Assembly: GCA_902702965.1 (NCBI GenBank)
Contig: CACRXP010000230.1
Span: 775,976 to 839,975, forward strand
Length of the DNA stretch: 64,000 nucleotides
Reading direction: 5' to 3'
Source: Spirometra erinaceieuropaei
Lineage: Eukaryota; Platyhelminthes; Cestoda; Diphyllobothriidea; Diphyllobothriidae
The stretch's first letter is position 1, and every line of letters begins with the position of its first letter. The notes under the pieces are model-generated. The model saw only the letters and a list, made by a program, of their open reading frames with translations, searched no databases and was not told where the DNA came from. The position numbers and the translations under genes were made by a program. This document shows, piece by piece, positions 1 to 10,600 of the stretch.

Positions 1-17
1 GTGAAAAGATAATATAT

Positions 18-383
18 CTAATTCTCTCCGGCAGTGGCAGGTAATAACGTAGGCCCATCCCCGTCAACCGGGGAAGAATGAACAGCGGTCACAGCCTGTC
101 CAATCAAACCACTTGTGGCATCCAGAAGATTGACTGGGGACCGACCGTCCGTGATGAGGGTGCTCCTCAGATTCAGAGCACGCAGCATGCGTACATCACG
201 TTCGGGCAAAGCGCAAGCTATGTGACGCAGGTTCCCTGCGCCCAAGACTTCGACACGCTTGAGGAAGTAGGCCGTATCAATCTCTACGTCCTGTCTCCTG
301 CGTTCAAGATCCAGTTGATTCTTCTTCTGCAGGTACTCAAGTTCTGCCTCACGAGCTGCCCGCAGCCGCACCAATTCCGCTTC
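18..383 (-). CDS. MVP: MVP exon 9 (cap ring, stop codon)
   Basis: Starts [18 protein letters not shown] after acceptor GCCTAG and continues the helix. It carries [16 protein letters not shown], the conserved end of the cap, and then a short Gly/Thr-rich tail ending in TAG at 20-18. Only 17 bases follow inside the window, so no poly(A) signal can be judged. The preceding intron is 80 nt. Confidence 0.92.
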   Translation of the reverse strand, partial: EAELVRLRAAREAELEYLQKKNQLDLERRRQDVEIDTAYFLKRVEVLGAGNLRHIACALPERDVRMLRALNLRSTLITDGRSPVNLLDATSGLIGQAVTAVHSSPVDGDGPTLLPATAGEN

Positions 384-1969
384 CTAGGCAACCAAACATG
401 AGCTAAGTCGGACACCGTGCGGAAGATGGGGGAGGGATGGGTAGGTGGGTGGGTACTACTTACTGCCCTAATTCTATCCGCTTCAGCCTCTAGCTTAGCT
501 TTTTGGATTTCGGCCTGACTGCTAATGAGAGTTGCTTCCACCCGACTTTGAGCTTCGGCTTTGGCCTGACCACTGCTTTCCAAGGCTGTAAGTTGTATCT
601 GCAACTCCAACAGCCTGCGTCGAGCCTGTTCAGCTGCTGCCTCGTCCTCAATGCGCTGGCGCTCCAGTTTACCGCGGGCTTCTTGCTCCAGTCGTTCAGC
701 CTCATGCCTGAAGAGCAGTGAATATGGGAAGGGCGAATTATTTCGATGAGGCAACTCGCATCGAAGGCCCTAAACACCTCGAATCTGGGAAGGGCGGGGA
801 CGAGAGGACGGAGAATGGCAGTAATGAGACAGTGGAGGTCCCTGAACTAAAAGCGTGCACCTTGCAAACCACGTGCACACAGACTATCAGCATCGTGCAC
901 ACTGAAGAATAATTAATAACTCTGCAGACCGCCGAGCCTACAACGCCCAACACCCAGTGGTTTAGTGCTGACACCGATACCACCAGCAACTGAAAAGCCG
1001 TGAAGTCTGTGGGGGAAGGACACAACTCTTACCATGAACATTCACCTAAAAAGTCAGTTTACAACAGAACCACTAAGGGTTCCAATTCGCAATAGCAGAG
1101 GCGTATCAGTGGTTAGTATACGTCGTCATTACTTTAGGTATGCCCAGTGAAGAGCGCAAAGACGAATTCTCACAGCAGGTGAGTTGAGGCGTGTGCGCTG
1201 TGGCAAAGTAAACAACATGCACGGGAGTATGAGTCGGATTGCGCGTTTCAGGGTATCTGAACAAGTTAAATCTCGTCTTAGCGTACCACAGTTTGTAGCG
1301 GAGCGCAGGAGCATGATCTCGCGCCAGCTCATCTTAGTCGGGCGTGTACTCACACGCGTGGGCCTGGTTGAGGTTCGAGTAGGAATAATTCTTTTATGCG
1401 TCAGCACGGGAGTAGGTGCTGACCTGGAAACCTGCGGAGAAAATTATCTATTTTCTCCGTCACTGGGCGAACAAAACATGGACGCATGCACGCTTACTTC
1501 ACTAGCGGCAACTATATGAAGCAATATTAGGGTAGAGGGTTGGCGCGGTCGTGCTGATAAAAACGGATATGAGACAACCTAAGAACCACTAAACAAATTT
1601 TGGATCAAACCGGGGAGTATAAAGGATAGAAAATCAAACAATAACGAACGTGGTCTTTCTAAAGAAGGCAAGTCCCGGAAAACACTTATTCTCAGGTCTA
1701 GACAACAAACTGCAACAACCGTCTTCGAGAGGAGGCGGACGATGAGAATGAGAACGACCGAGGCATGCTGTGAGACGCGATATATACCCCCCGCTTAGGA
1801 AGTCGTCCGACTTGCACGTCGACATAGTGGCTGGATGGAACCGAACGTTAATGGGATTCAACGTCGGTTGTTCGAGAAAAACAAACTTCACTGGACCTAT
1901 GAGTGAAGCGGAACTTTTTACAACAAGACCGTCTTCGCAAGACGCAATAAGCAACAGCGATGAAAAGCT

Positions 1970-2003
<34 letters not shown>

Positions 2004-5000
2004 CGCTTTTGCGGCTAAGTTAAGCTCATTCACAGTCATCGAGACTGGCTTTAGCACACAACCTCAGCTGACTTAGGAGGAATCTGATGAGAAAAAGTAG
2101 AGAAAATACCGCAATAGTTGGCCCCAAAACTGACAAGCACGCCCAGCAAATTCTCAGCGTTGAAGCAGGTTCAAATTGGATTGTCGCGTGAGCAGAAAAG
2201 TCGAGTATCTGCCGAAACGACTTTTTTACGATGGCGTTGCTAGAAGTGTTCCTTGACACGGGGGGGGGGGAGGAAATAAAACACCACCACGAAAATTTCG
2301 CCCAACTGCCTCGGAATCAGCAAAATCTCCTAGAAATTTCTGACGCAGCATGAGTAGGTCAGATCATCTGTCATGAAAGCCGGGGCAGAAACCTCCGAAT
2401 CCAGGAAATTAAATCACAGACAGTCGACAAAAACAAAATACCTGCGTTTGCCAGTATTGCACAAATCCCTTTCTCGAAAATTATGTTAGGAGCTAGTTGT
2501 ACCTAAGCCGAAACAAAGATAGTATAAACTCGGAATGATCAGGCGACCTAGTTGTTGACTAGGCAGTCTTTGTGTCGAGGGCCCACTTCAGTAGTGCAAT
2601 TTTACTTTGTGCGAAAATAACCTATCTCGAACTGATAAGTGCTGTTAATGAGTGACTTACCGGCTATCCCAATGACTCCAAACAAAGTTAAAACGTTCAT
2701 AAACCAAATGCAGCAGCCCTGCGATTCCCAAGTAAGTAGCAACACCCTCCAGTGAACCAATATATGACTTGGGCAAAGCCGGACGACACACTGCCAAAAA
2801 CCTGGAAGAACTGAGACGATGGATTTGACGATGTGTGAATAGAAGGTAAACATGGGAGCCTGTGGCCTTACCTGGCTGCAGCCTCTTGGGAGTTGCTGGT
2901 TATCTCAATCGCTAACTGAACGGACTTTTGCAGTGCATCGCGCGTACGCTGATCTACGGGCTCCACGGCCTGCACGTCCACGCTGCTAACCACAAGACCG
3001 TTTTGCGGGAAAAAAAGTCGCTTTCCCACGGTGCCATCGGCACCAGTACCGAAGACCGACTGTCTGATGAGGAAGGCCGAGTTCTGTGGGAAAAAGTTGG
3101 GGTCGGGAATCATGATCCTAAGCACCATAGTCCTCTTCGTCAACATGATCGCAACCACACGCACAGTCTCCAACATAGGTCATCATAATTAGCGTCACCG
3201 CTATCATAGCTATCAGCACCAGCAACAACATGCATATGATCATCACGTCACTCAGTCAACTCAACAGTTCAAGCATGTCTCGGAGGGCAACATACTGGGC
3301 TTACCTTGTGGAATGCGTCAAAATTAACCGAGGCTACCAGCCCACGTACACGGGCCGCAATGGCTTTGCAGAAATCACCCACGAAATCGGGTTGGGCAAA
3401 CAGTTTGGCCGCCATCTCCTGTGTCGGGTTGGGCGAGATTTCGAAATGCCAGTTGTAAGACAGCTGAATTGAGAGACGGGCGTGGTCCGCAGTTTCCACA
3501 ACCAGGACGTCAGTGCAGAAGTCGGGACCCAGGAGGAGGCAAATCGTTTTTATCATGTTTGTACGTTTTGGCTTGCCACCACTGAGGCTAAGGAGGGTGA
3601 ATTGCTCGTCTGGTCCCAGCATGACCAGGTCGGGGCCAAAAACCACACGCGAAGTCTTCGACTTGTAGTCATAGACCTGGACGGCGGCGTTGTGTGGCAC
3701 GCGATATGTTACCACCTTAGGGTAAGATTGAGAAAAGAAAGACATACAGATAACCAGGCGGCGAGGCAAGCCCAAGTGCAATCCTGAGTCTGAAGCCCTT
3801 GTGGAGTCAGAGTAGGTTGGGGGAACCAGAAAGGATCACTGAAGATCCCCCTAAGCGTACTAGCCGTACAGAAGGCCTCCGCGAGTTCCGGGCAGAAAAG
3901 CAGCCAGCAATCAGCGAAAACACACTAGAGTACCTGAGCACCCAGAGAGGTAGAGAGATAAAGGCCAAATCCCAATATTTTGGCAGATGTGGTTGGGAGG
4001 AAAAGCTGGCTAATCACAAATTACTTATAGCCAGTTCACTTTTACGCCGTAATGGTATTTCACTCGTCGTAATAGACGAAGATAACGAAATGATTATGCA
4101 TATGGCATAAGGCAACTCACATAGACAGAGCGAACACACAAATCAGAAAATGGGACCGAGTAATTTTTCTATGAACCAATCTAGGCAATCCTCAGCCCAC
4201 AATCCCAGTGATTATTAGCAGAAACAAAATCAGAAATAGAGATGCACAGAAGTTTTTCGTGCTGCATCTGTGGCCAGACATAAATAAAAACATACCCGCG
4301 TAGAATCCCAGTTGCCCTCTCCTTGCTCACTCTTCTTTAGATATTCGCCTCTTTCACCCAGGGGATCCCTTTGTGACACAAGTATCTGCTCCACTGCGGG
4401 GGGAAGTTTCTTATGCCAAAGTTCCTCATTCTGGTTAAGCATGTAGGTGGCGCCAGTGACTGCGCGAACTTGACCAGTCAACCTGTCTCGCACGTATATG
4501 CCCTCATTCTCATTGAGAGGTATGGCCTTCCGGACGGTGACTACCTCCACCTCGATCGGCGGTACATACTCCAGGGGCCCGGTGAGCATCCACTCTTCGC
4601 CCGCCGTTCGGGCCTATGTTACAAACAAAGCAAACAGAAAGGAAAATTAGTTCAGGCTTGGGTAACTTCCTTTCCCAAAAAGAATTTGTAGCCGATCTGG
4701 CCCTGATATATGAAAGTTGCAGAAAAAACGACAGCTCGAATCCCGAAAGCATCTACTTATTTTTTAGACATGATGGAGTCGAGATAACATTTTCATTTTT
4801 ATGCCAGTAAGCGACATTTAAATATCCATCCTTATTCGTTAACAAATTCCAAGATTTGTCTTGTGTTACACTGCGTTTGATTGAATCTAAAGTTCAAACT
4901 GTCGCGTTTCGCGGTCAAGGGTGCGCAACAACTGCCTGACATCCAGGAACTACGCATGTTTTTAACGACATGTTACGGGACGTAAACATAACCGACAGTG

Positions 5001-7678
5001 CTTTTAGTTAAACTGTATCATGAACAATAGCCTGGACTCAAAATAAGTGTGGAATCTAAAGTTTAGGGAACTCATAAATCAGTAGCTAAAGGACTTACAA
5101 CGTCGCCATCTTGGAAGGACTCCATTGCACGAAGAATGATGCCTTCTGTCTCTCCAAGCACGTACACTTTTTCTATCCCTGCATCCAAGCGTTCGCCAGG
5201 CATTAGAAAGAAGGATTTCTCCCCCCGAATAAGTAATTTCTTGCCAATTCTAGGAACACCCTTGTCGTCGACTGGATCGCACAGGACGCAGTAGTTTCCG
5301 GAAGCGAGAACAACCGGTGAGGCAACCTGAATTACCTCCTCGTTAACACTGGGGATATGGCTTTCAGTATCCAGGTGTGTGATTAGCCACTCCTCACCGT
5401 GTCTACGGCGCTTCCCGAAGTCATCAATATGCGTTCGCTTGGCTCTGACATGAAGGGCGTGCTAAATGAAGAGACACCACACAGAAAATTGTGACTTGTT
5501 TAACGGATTCCCAGCCAAGTAGAGGCATTAGGAGGAGGCCGGCTGTAAGCAGAAGATTATTGGTAGCACTTACTTTTTCATCTAGATGGTAGGCTTCGAC
5601 AGTCTTGACACGCTCCTCATAAGCTCCTACCATGTAAGCGCCGACTGACTTCACCAGCCACTCCTCACCATACACACGCTTTTTGCCGTCCTTGCCGGTA
5701 AAATCCATTAAAGCACGTAGTAAAAGAGCTGTGTTCGGGAGGATCATTTCCGCCGTTCTTTTTGACAGTACTTCGACCTCCTTGCGCGGTCTGTATACAC
5801 CTAGGAGGAAATGGTTGCACATAATTGATCAAACAAATTTTAACTAATGGAACGGAGAGGGGAGCAGATGAAATGGCATACTCCTATAGTTGGATGATAG
5901 GAAATTTTGGGAGCGGTTGCTGACCGAGATGTTGTTATTGTTAAGTCTAGAAGTAGGCACATGCATGACAAAAACAATGGGGCTCTTTCGAATTCTTATC
6001 TGTCGGTTTTAAGCATCTGGGTGAAATAAATTCATTGCCTGCAGGTTGGCCACAGACCAAAAACTCGCCAATCGGCTACTGCAGAAACGACAAAGAAAAC
6101 TATAAATCAGATCCTCTGTTTCTGAGAATGCTTAAGTCTACAGTACTGTGCGGGCTCCAGTTGAAAACTGCATAATAGAGTAACCCTAATCAATGTCTCA
6201 AATTCTTAAATCAAAGAAATACCCTCAAACGCCCTATTTCCGCCACCTGAATGGTCACGGAAGCTACTGAAGTGCTCAAAAGATGAGCTGCAAAAGTAAC
6301 ATGCAGCAGGATAAATAAAAAACATGCAAAATCTCGACGCAAAAATAAGTAACTGATAGATGCATTTAACACGTATATGCAGTTAAGTCGGCAACACATC
6401 TGTTAGAGTGACACCATCAGCCACAGATTCTAAGTATTGAGGTCTTATTACAAACCCGCGGAATGGAGCATTTGTAAAAGGTGACAAATATGTATAAAAC
6501 ACATAAAAAGGTCTTGCAGCTAAAAATTAGACCATAAAAGTTTCGAATAGAGCTCTCAAGCATAAACAACTGTTGAGAACCAACTGCACCAACTGCAACC
6601 GATAAAACGGGTGTCAGGAAGCGCCTGACCTGGGAGGATAGCGATCCTCTTCCCATGAAACATAAACAAACGACTGATTGCTTATTTGTACATGTGTACA
6701 TTCTGCAATTAGTTTTATACAGCTTCAATTCTCATACAGACGCTGGGATGAATTTTAAAATCTCTCGGAAGCTGGGTAAAATCAATCTGCTGATGTTTAA
6801 CAAGAGTGGTAACTTGGCTTAGTTACCACGAATCTGAGGGCAAACACCGGGGACCCATTGAAGAGCTGAGTTATTCACAGGTACGTTATGAAACGGCAGA
6901 GCATTTGTAAAACAAGTAGTTCGGTTTTATGCGATATCTGACATAACTTTTACATTGACTGCATGCACCGTAATGATCCTGTTTAGTGCAAACTACCTGG
7001 AAAAGTAAGCATGTTCGCCTCATCCAGTGGTGGGAGCACTTCCGTGATAGTGTCAAATGTACAGGTTCTGCTAGTAGTTTAGAGGTAGATTTAGGGAGAG
7101 AGCAGCAGCGGTGGTATTGTTAAAATCCCTAAATAGGCAGTGTCACACAGATCATACGAAGTACCTCAATGCAATGGGTGACATACCCGGACCTTCGAAC
7201 AACCATCGTTCTCCAGCAACACGGTCAGTACCGTCCTCTGATTTAAAGTTAATCAAAGCAGAAAGAAGAAGTGCCTCATTCGACGACAGAACGGTTAGAG
7301 GTGCGACTTCTTTCTTCATTTCCTCCCCAGGGTATAGTGGAAAAGGAGGCTGGGTAAAACGATATTCCTCATCTCCGTAAATTAGTGCAGCCTGTCCGAA
7401 TTCATCCAAAATAACGGCGCCGTTCTGGTCCTTCTTGACAGGATTTGAGATTATGCAGTATTCTTTTGGTGTTATTGTAATCATCCGTTGCGGCATCTTT
7501 ACTATCCTGGGAATACATAGTAAAAGATATGTTTAACTGGATACTTTTCATGATCCTTCCTGTAGAACGTGGTCGGCCCCGAAACCAACGTCGTAACATT
7601 GGTATTTTTGTCCAGGACATGAATGAAATGATACGGCGGAATAGCAACACTGACCAAATCGGACGACGCCATCACCAT
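18..7678 (-). CDS. MVP: Major vault protein gene, complete, 9 exons
   Basis: MVP is the main structural protein of the vault, a large cytoplasmic ribonucleoprotein barrel; each half-vault is a ring of MVP chains. Exons on the minus strand: 7678-7545, 7506-7187, 5800-5574, 5461-5099, 4613-4296, 3715-3305, 3083-2872, 707-464, 383-18. Every junction has GT..AG ends and consistent phase, and the exons total 2595 nt (864 residues plus TAG); human MVP has 893. Order: N-terminal repeat domains with [13 protein letters not shown] and three [13 protein letters not shown] repeat ends (about residues 1-480), SPFH-like shoulder (about 485-615), charged coiled-coil cap helix with [12 protein letters not shown] (about 660-770), cap ring with STLITDG near the C terminus. 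The start was chosen as the first ATG of the conserved N terminus; a second ATG lies two codons on. The family call is from recalled human sequence; exon joins are inferred from splice signals and homology. Confidence 0.95.
464..707 (-). CDS. MVP: MVP exon 8 (coiled-coil cap helix)
   Basis: Highly charged helix: [17 protein letters not shown] followed by Ala/Glu/Lys-rich heptads. One base completes the Arg codon, then 81 codons run to donor GTAAGT. The acceptor CTCTTCAG closes a 2164-nt intron. Confidence 0.92.
708..2871 (-). other. MVP: MVP intron 7, 2164 nt
   Basis: GTAAGG...CTTCAG intron. It contains a (GA)15 run and a G11 run at 2260-2270. No coding potential or recognisable element was found in the rest. 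Confidence 0.8.
1971..2000. repeat. (GA)15 microsatellite
   Basis: Thirty bases of uninterrupted GA dinucleotide inside MVP intron 7. It supplies a polypyrimidine run on the transcribed strand. Confidence 0.95.
2872..3083 (-). CDS. MVP: MVP exon 7 (shoulder to cap helix)
   Basis: Begins [12 protein letters not shown] after acceptor TTCCCACAG and contains [19 protein letters not shown] and [10 protein letters not shown]. The donor is GTAAGG, leaving two bases of an Arg codon. The linker between VFG and FFPQNG is shorter than in human MVP. Confidence 0.93.
3305..3715 (-). CDS. MVP: MVP exon 6 (last repeats and shoulder domain)
   Basis: Starts [19 protein letters not shown] and includes [11 protein letters not shown] and [19 protein letters not shown], the SPFH-like shoulder, ending in FDAFHK. 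The acceptor is CCCTAAG and the donor GTAAGC; 137 codons, phase 0. This is the most conserved exon of the gene. Confidence 0.95.
4296..4613 (-). CDS. MVP: MVP exon 5 (vault repeats)
   Basis: The true exon begins eight codons before the first ATG, at [38 protein letters not shown] and DPLGERGEY follow the MVP pattern. The acceptor is AACATAG and the donor GTATGT; phase 0 at both ends. Confidence 0.93.
5099..5461 (-). CDS. MVP: MVP exon 4 (vault repeats)
   Basis: This 121-codon exon was translated by hand between acceptor CATTTAG and donor GTAAGT, phase 0 at both ends. It reads [20 protein letters not shown], then [16 protein letters not shown] and [11 protein letters not shown], matching MVP repeats 4-6 in order. 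It fills exactly the gap between exons 3 and 5. Confidence 0.92.
5574..5800 (-). CDS. MVP: MVP exon 3 (vault repeats)
   Basis: Starts with the two bases completing Gly and continues [11 protein letters not shown]; it contains [19 protein letters not shown], as in the third MVP repeat. The acceptor is CTCCTAG and the donor GTAAGT. The exon ends in phase 0 after DEK. Confidence 0.93.
7187..7506 (-). CDS. MVP: MVP exon 2 (vault repeats)
   Basis: Encodes [15 protein letters not shown] and FPLYPGEEM, and ends in WLFEGPG, all diagnostic of MVP repeats. The acceptor is TTCCCAG and the donor GTATGT. One base of a Gly codon is left for exon 3. Confidence 0.93.
7507..7544 (-). other. MVP: 38-nt mini-intron of MVP
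   Basis: The intron reads GTATCC...TTCCCAG on the minus strand and is 38 nt long. Its removal restores the reading frame (exon 1 phase 2, exon 2 supplies one base) and joins EK to [13 protein letters not shown], which aligns with the human MVP region. Its length is not a multiple of three, so retention would shift the frame. Introns this short are a known flatworm trait. Confidence 0.85.
7545..7678 (-). CDS. MVP: MVP exon 1 (start codon, first vault repeat)
   Basis: Begins [20 protein letters not shown], matching the N terminus of vault proteins. The ATG at 7678 follows GGAGG and is itself followed by G, a favourable context; the in-frame ATG at 7672 is an alternative. It ends in phase 2 at GAAAA before donor GTATCC. 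Confidence 0.93.
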
Positions 7679-10600
7679 CCTCCGTAAGTGCGCGCTATGC
7701 GAGTGAGTAACTGATGATGTACGCGCGCGGAAGGTTTCCGCACGATAAAATGATTGGTGGATAAAATGATATATACGGCGGTGTAGCGCAGTCTTCGAGC
7801 ACTTTCGCGTGCAATGCGATGGCGTCCGCTTCTGTTGATGAGTTGCAATCCCTTGAGGATCTGTTCGGCCGATATTTCCAGTCACTGAGGGACCTGGAAA
7901 AAGTCATCATGAAATTTAATGAAGGAAGACTAACATAAGAGTATTTCTAGGGAACCGGCTACGATTACAAGGCATGAAGTTCTTACAAATATCGTTTAGG
8001 CATCCATTCATTCCGATAAGTTTGTGTACATCAGCTGGAAATATGTGTACGTCACAGCTCCGACGAAAAAGAACAATGATTAATGCCTGTATTTGATCTA
8101 CAATGCTGGCTTTGTAGTATGAGACTCATTTTTCAGTCGGTAACTTCCTTTTAAATGGACCAGAATTATGACTCTGTGCCGCTCGAAGAAGTTGACATAA
8201 CAGAAATTTTTAATGGGCATGTTTTACGGAATTTTCGAACGCTAATTCCGTCGTCCACAAAGATTTAATGTGATGATCACTCCTTTATATGTATGTTTTA
8301 GCACATGAGCAAGCACTGGTTCTGCGTGGGCATTTTAAGAGACTGATACAAAGCGTCATTTCTAACAGCTACGCAGATTTGATTACCGGGGTAAGAGAAT
8401 ATGAAAAGGTAAATGAAAATACGGTCTCTTTTGGAAATTTCAGGCAGCTAACTCGAACTTCCGAATTTCTCAAAGTTTCTATTTGTCAGAGGACCATCCC
8501 GCATATGGCAAAATTATACATATCAAGCAGGAATGAAATGCCTCTACAAACTATCCTCCTAAAATGGGTACCCGCGTGACCTTATACGTCAATACACGAG
8601 ACATCACCAACTCAAGGGAAAAGGTACTTCCAATTTTACGGCCACTCGGGCACCAAAACCAACCATCTGGCGGACTCTCCCATACATGAAAAATGTATCT
8701 GAACTAGTCGAAAAGCAGTTAAAAAAACATTAGATATGAGTAGCACACCAACCTGCAACCACCTTGCGCGCACAGCTTGTACACCCTAAGGACAGCATTG
8801 GCTACCTCAATGGAAAGGATGTTGTCTATAAGATCCCATGTGCCAGTTGTGATGCTACCTATTGTGACCAAACTGAGGAATCTGCCTCAACCCGAATATG
8901 CTAGCATCAGTTAAGGGTGAAGAGACGTAAGCATTTATCCCAGGTAGCCATGCACACACTGGACACTGGGCACAAATTTGCATAGGAAAACGCTCGCACT
9001 GTTAGCGCCTGCCCAATCAGGTAGGACCGAAAATTCCTGGACGCAATGCACTAAAATGAGGCATCCATCAACGTGCATATCGATCTAGATGTCACGTACA
9101 ACATCGTTTAGGACAAATTCAAACTGGCCCAACCAATCCCGAGGTGGTAAATTGCAACAAACACGTAACGGTACCGGTCTCGAAAATTTACGCAATAAAT
9201 GTTGTTTTGTTCCCGAAGAATCTTACCTACTTCAAATTAGATTTTTGGGAAGCCCGTTTTCCAATGCATATATGTATATACATACTTCGCCTGCGCCCAC
9301 GCGGGCAGATATTGCGGGAAAAATTTGAAGCAGAGAGTTAAATAATTGTTTTCGAACTACCTGATAATGTGTCAGGTGGATGAGGTTTGGATGCAAAGCA
9401 AGATTCAATGCGGTGGAATTTAGAAGAAGACTGCCAGTGGAATCAGCTTACATTCTGCACCGCCCATTCTGTAACCGGATTTTGGTGTCCGCATATCCCG
9501 AATTTCGTTATTTTGAAGACGTCGGCAAAAATCATCTCAAAATGATTGCTAAAATCGGGCCTTCTGCCGGTCGGTTTAAGGTGTATTTAAGAGGTAAGCC
9601 TTGTCTATAAAAACAGTTCTGTAAATTCTTTTGGAATAACAAAGTGAAATATCAGGGCGCAAAATCCGCCCTGGCCTTCTGAGCCCTGACAAGTCGGCAA
9701 TAAGGACGACAGAGGCCTATCTTCAAATGGACGGTCGTTTTCTTGATTTCCTCTATGGCAAAAAAGGCTAGAGGCCATGTTTTCCACAAAGTCGGCCCCA
9801 AAAGTCGTGTTTGCCGAGCATGCAAAAATGGTGCAGATGGACAGCACCTGCCGCAATAGCCGCCATGGGTCTGCATTGTATCACATGGTCATGCGCGGCC
9901 GGTGTGTTACGCATTCACACCTAGGTGGATGGCAAAAATCACCGAATGGGTCGTTCGGAAGTTGAAGGATTTGAAAGGCCCGGCTTCCAAGGAAATACGA
10001 ACGGTTTAAATGACAGGGGTGTTAAAAAACTAAGAGCTTCGAGACGCATTTTTCCTGAAATTGAGATTCCTATTTTATTATGTACTTTTAATGTCTCTGA
10101 ATCTTTAGGCGTAAAGTCACTAGGCACTACAGCAAAGAGATAGCCGACCTGGTGATGTGTTTTGTCAGGAAGGTTGTGAGAGCCCCTAGTCTTTCAACAA
10201 ATACGTCTGCGATGCAACAGCTTCAAAATGATTTCCCGGGGCCATGATTCTATGTCCAAAAAATTGGTTGACTTGTGAGCGCCTGTTGACCAACCATGCT
10301 CGAGCATCGGTTATCACCCATAGTGGCAACACGACGAATAAGGCCAAGAGTCTTAATCGAGCGCTCAAGCAATGGTGTAAGTGCTACACTAGCTTAACGG
10401 ACTGTGTAAATAGTCTGGACATCTGTCTACAGTCGAAACAAGCTGACAGTGAAAGATTTGAGGCCAAAGTATACTGCTGTTACGGGCAGTATAATGACCG
10501 CTCCAGACACATTGCAGCGATATGTCAGTGGCTGACAACGTATGCATCAGATGTTTTCCTCAAAACATCTTGATGCTAGGAAAAAGGTCGAAAAATGTGG

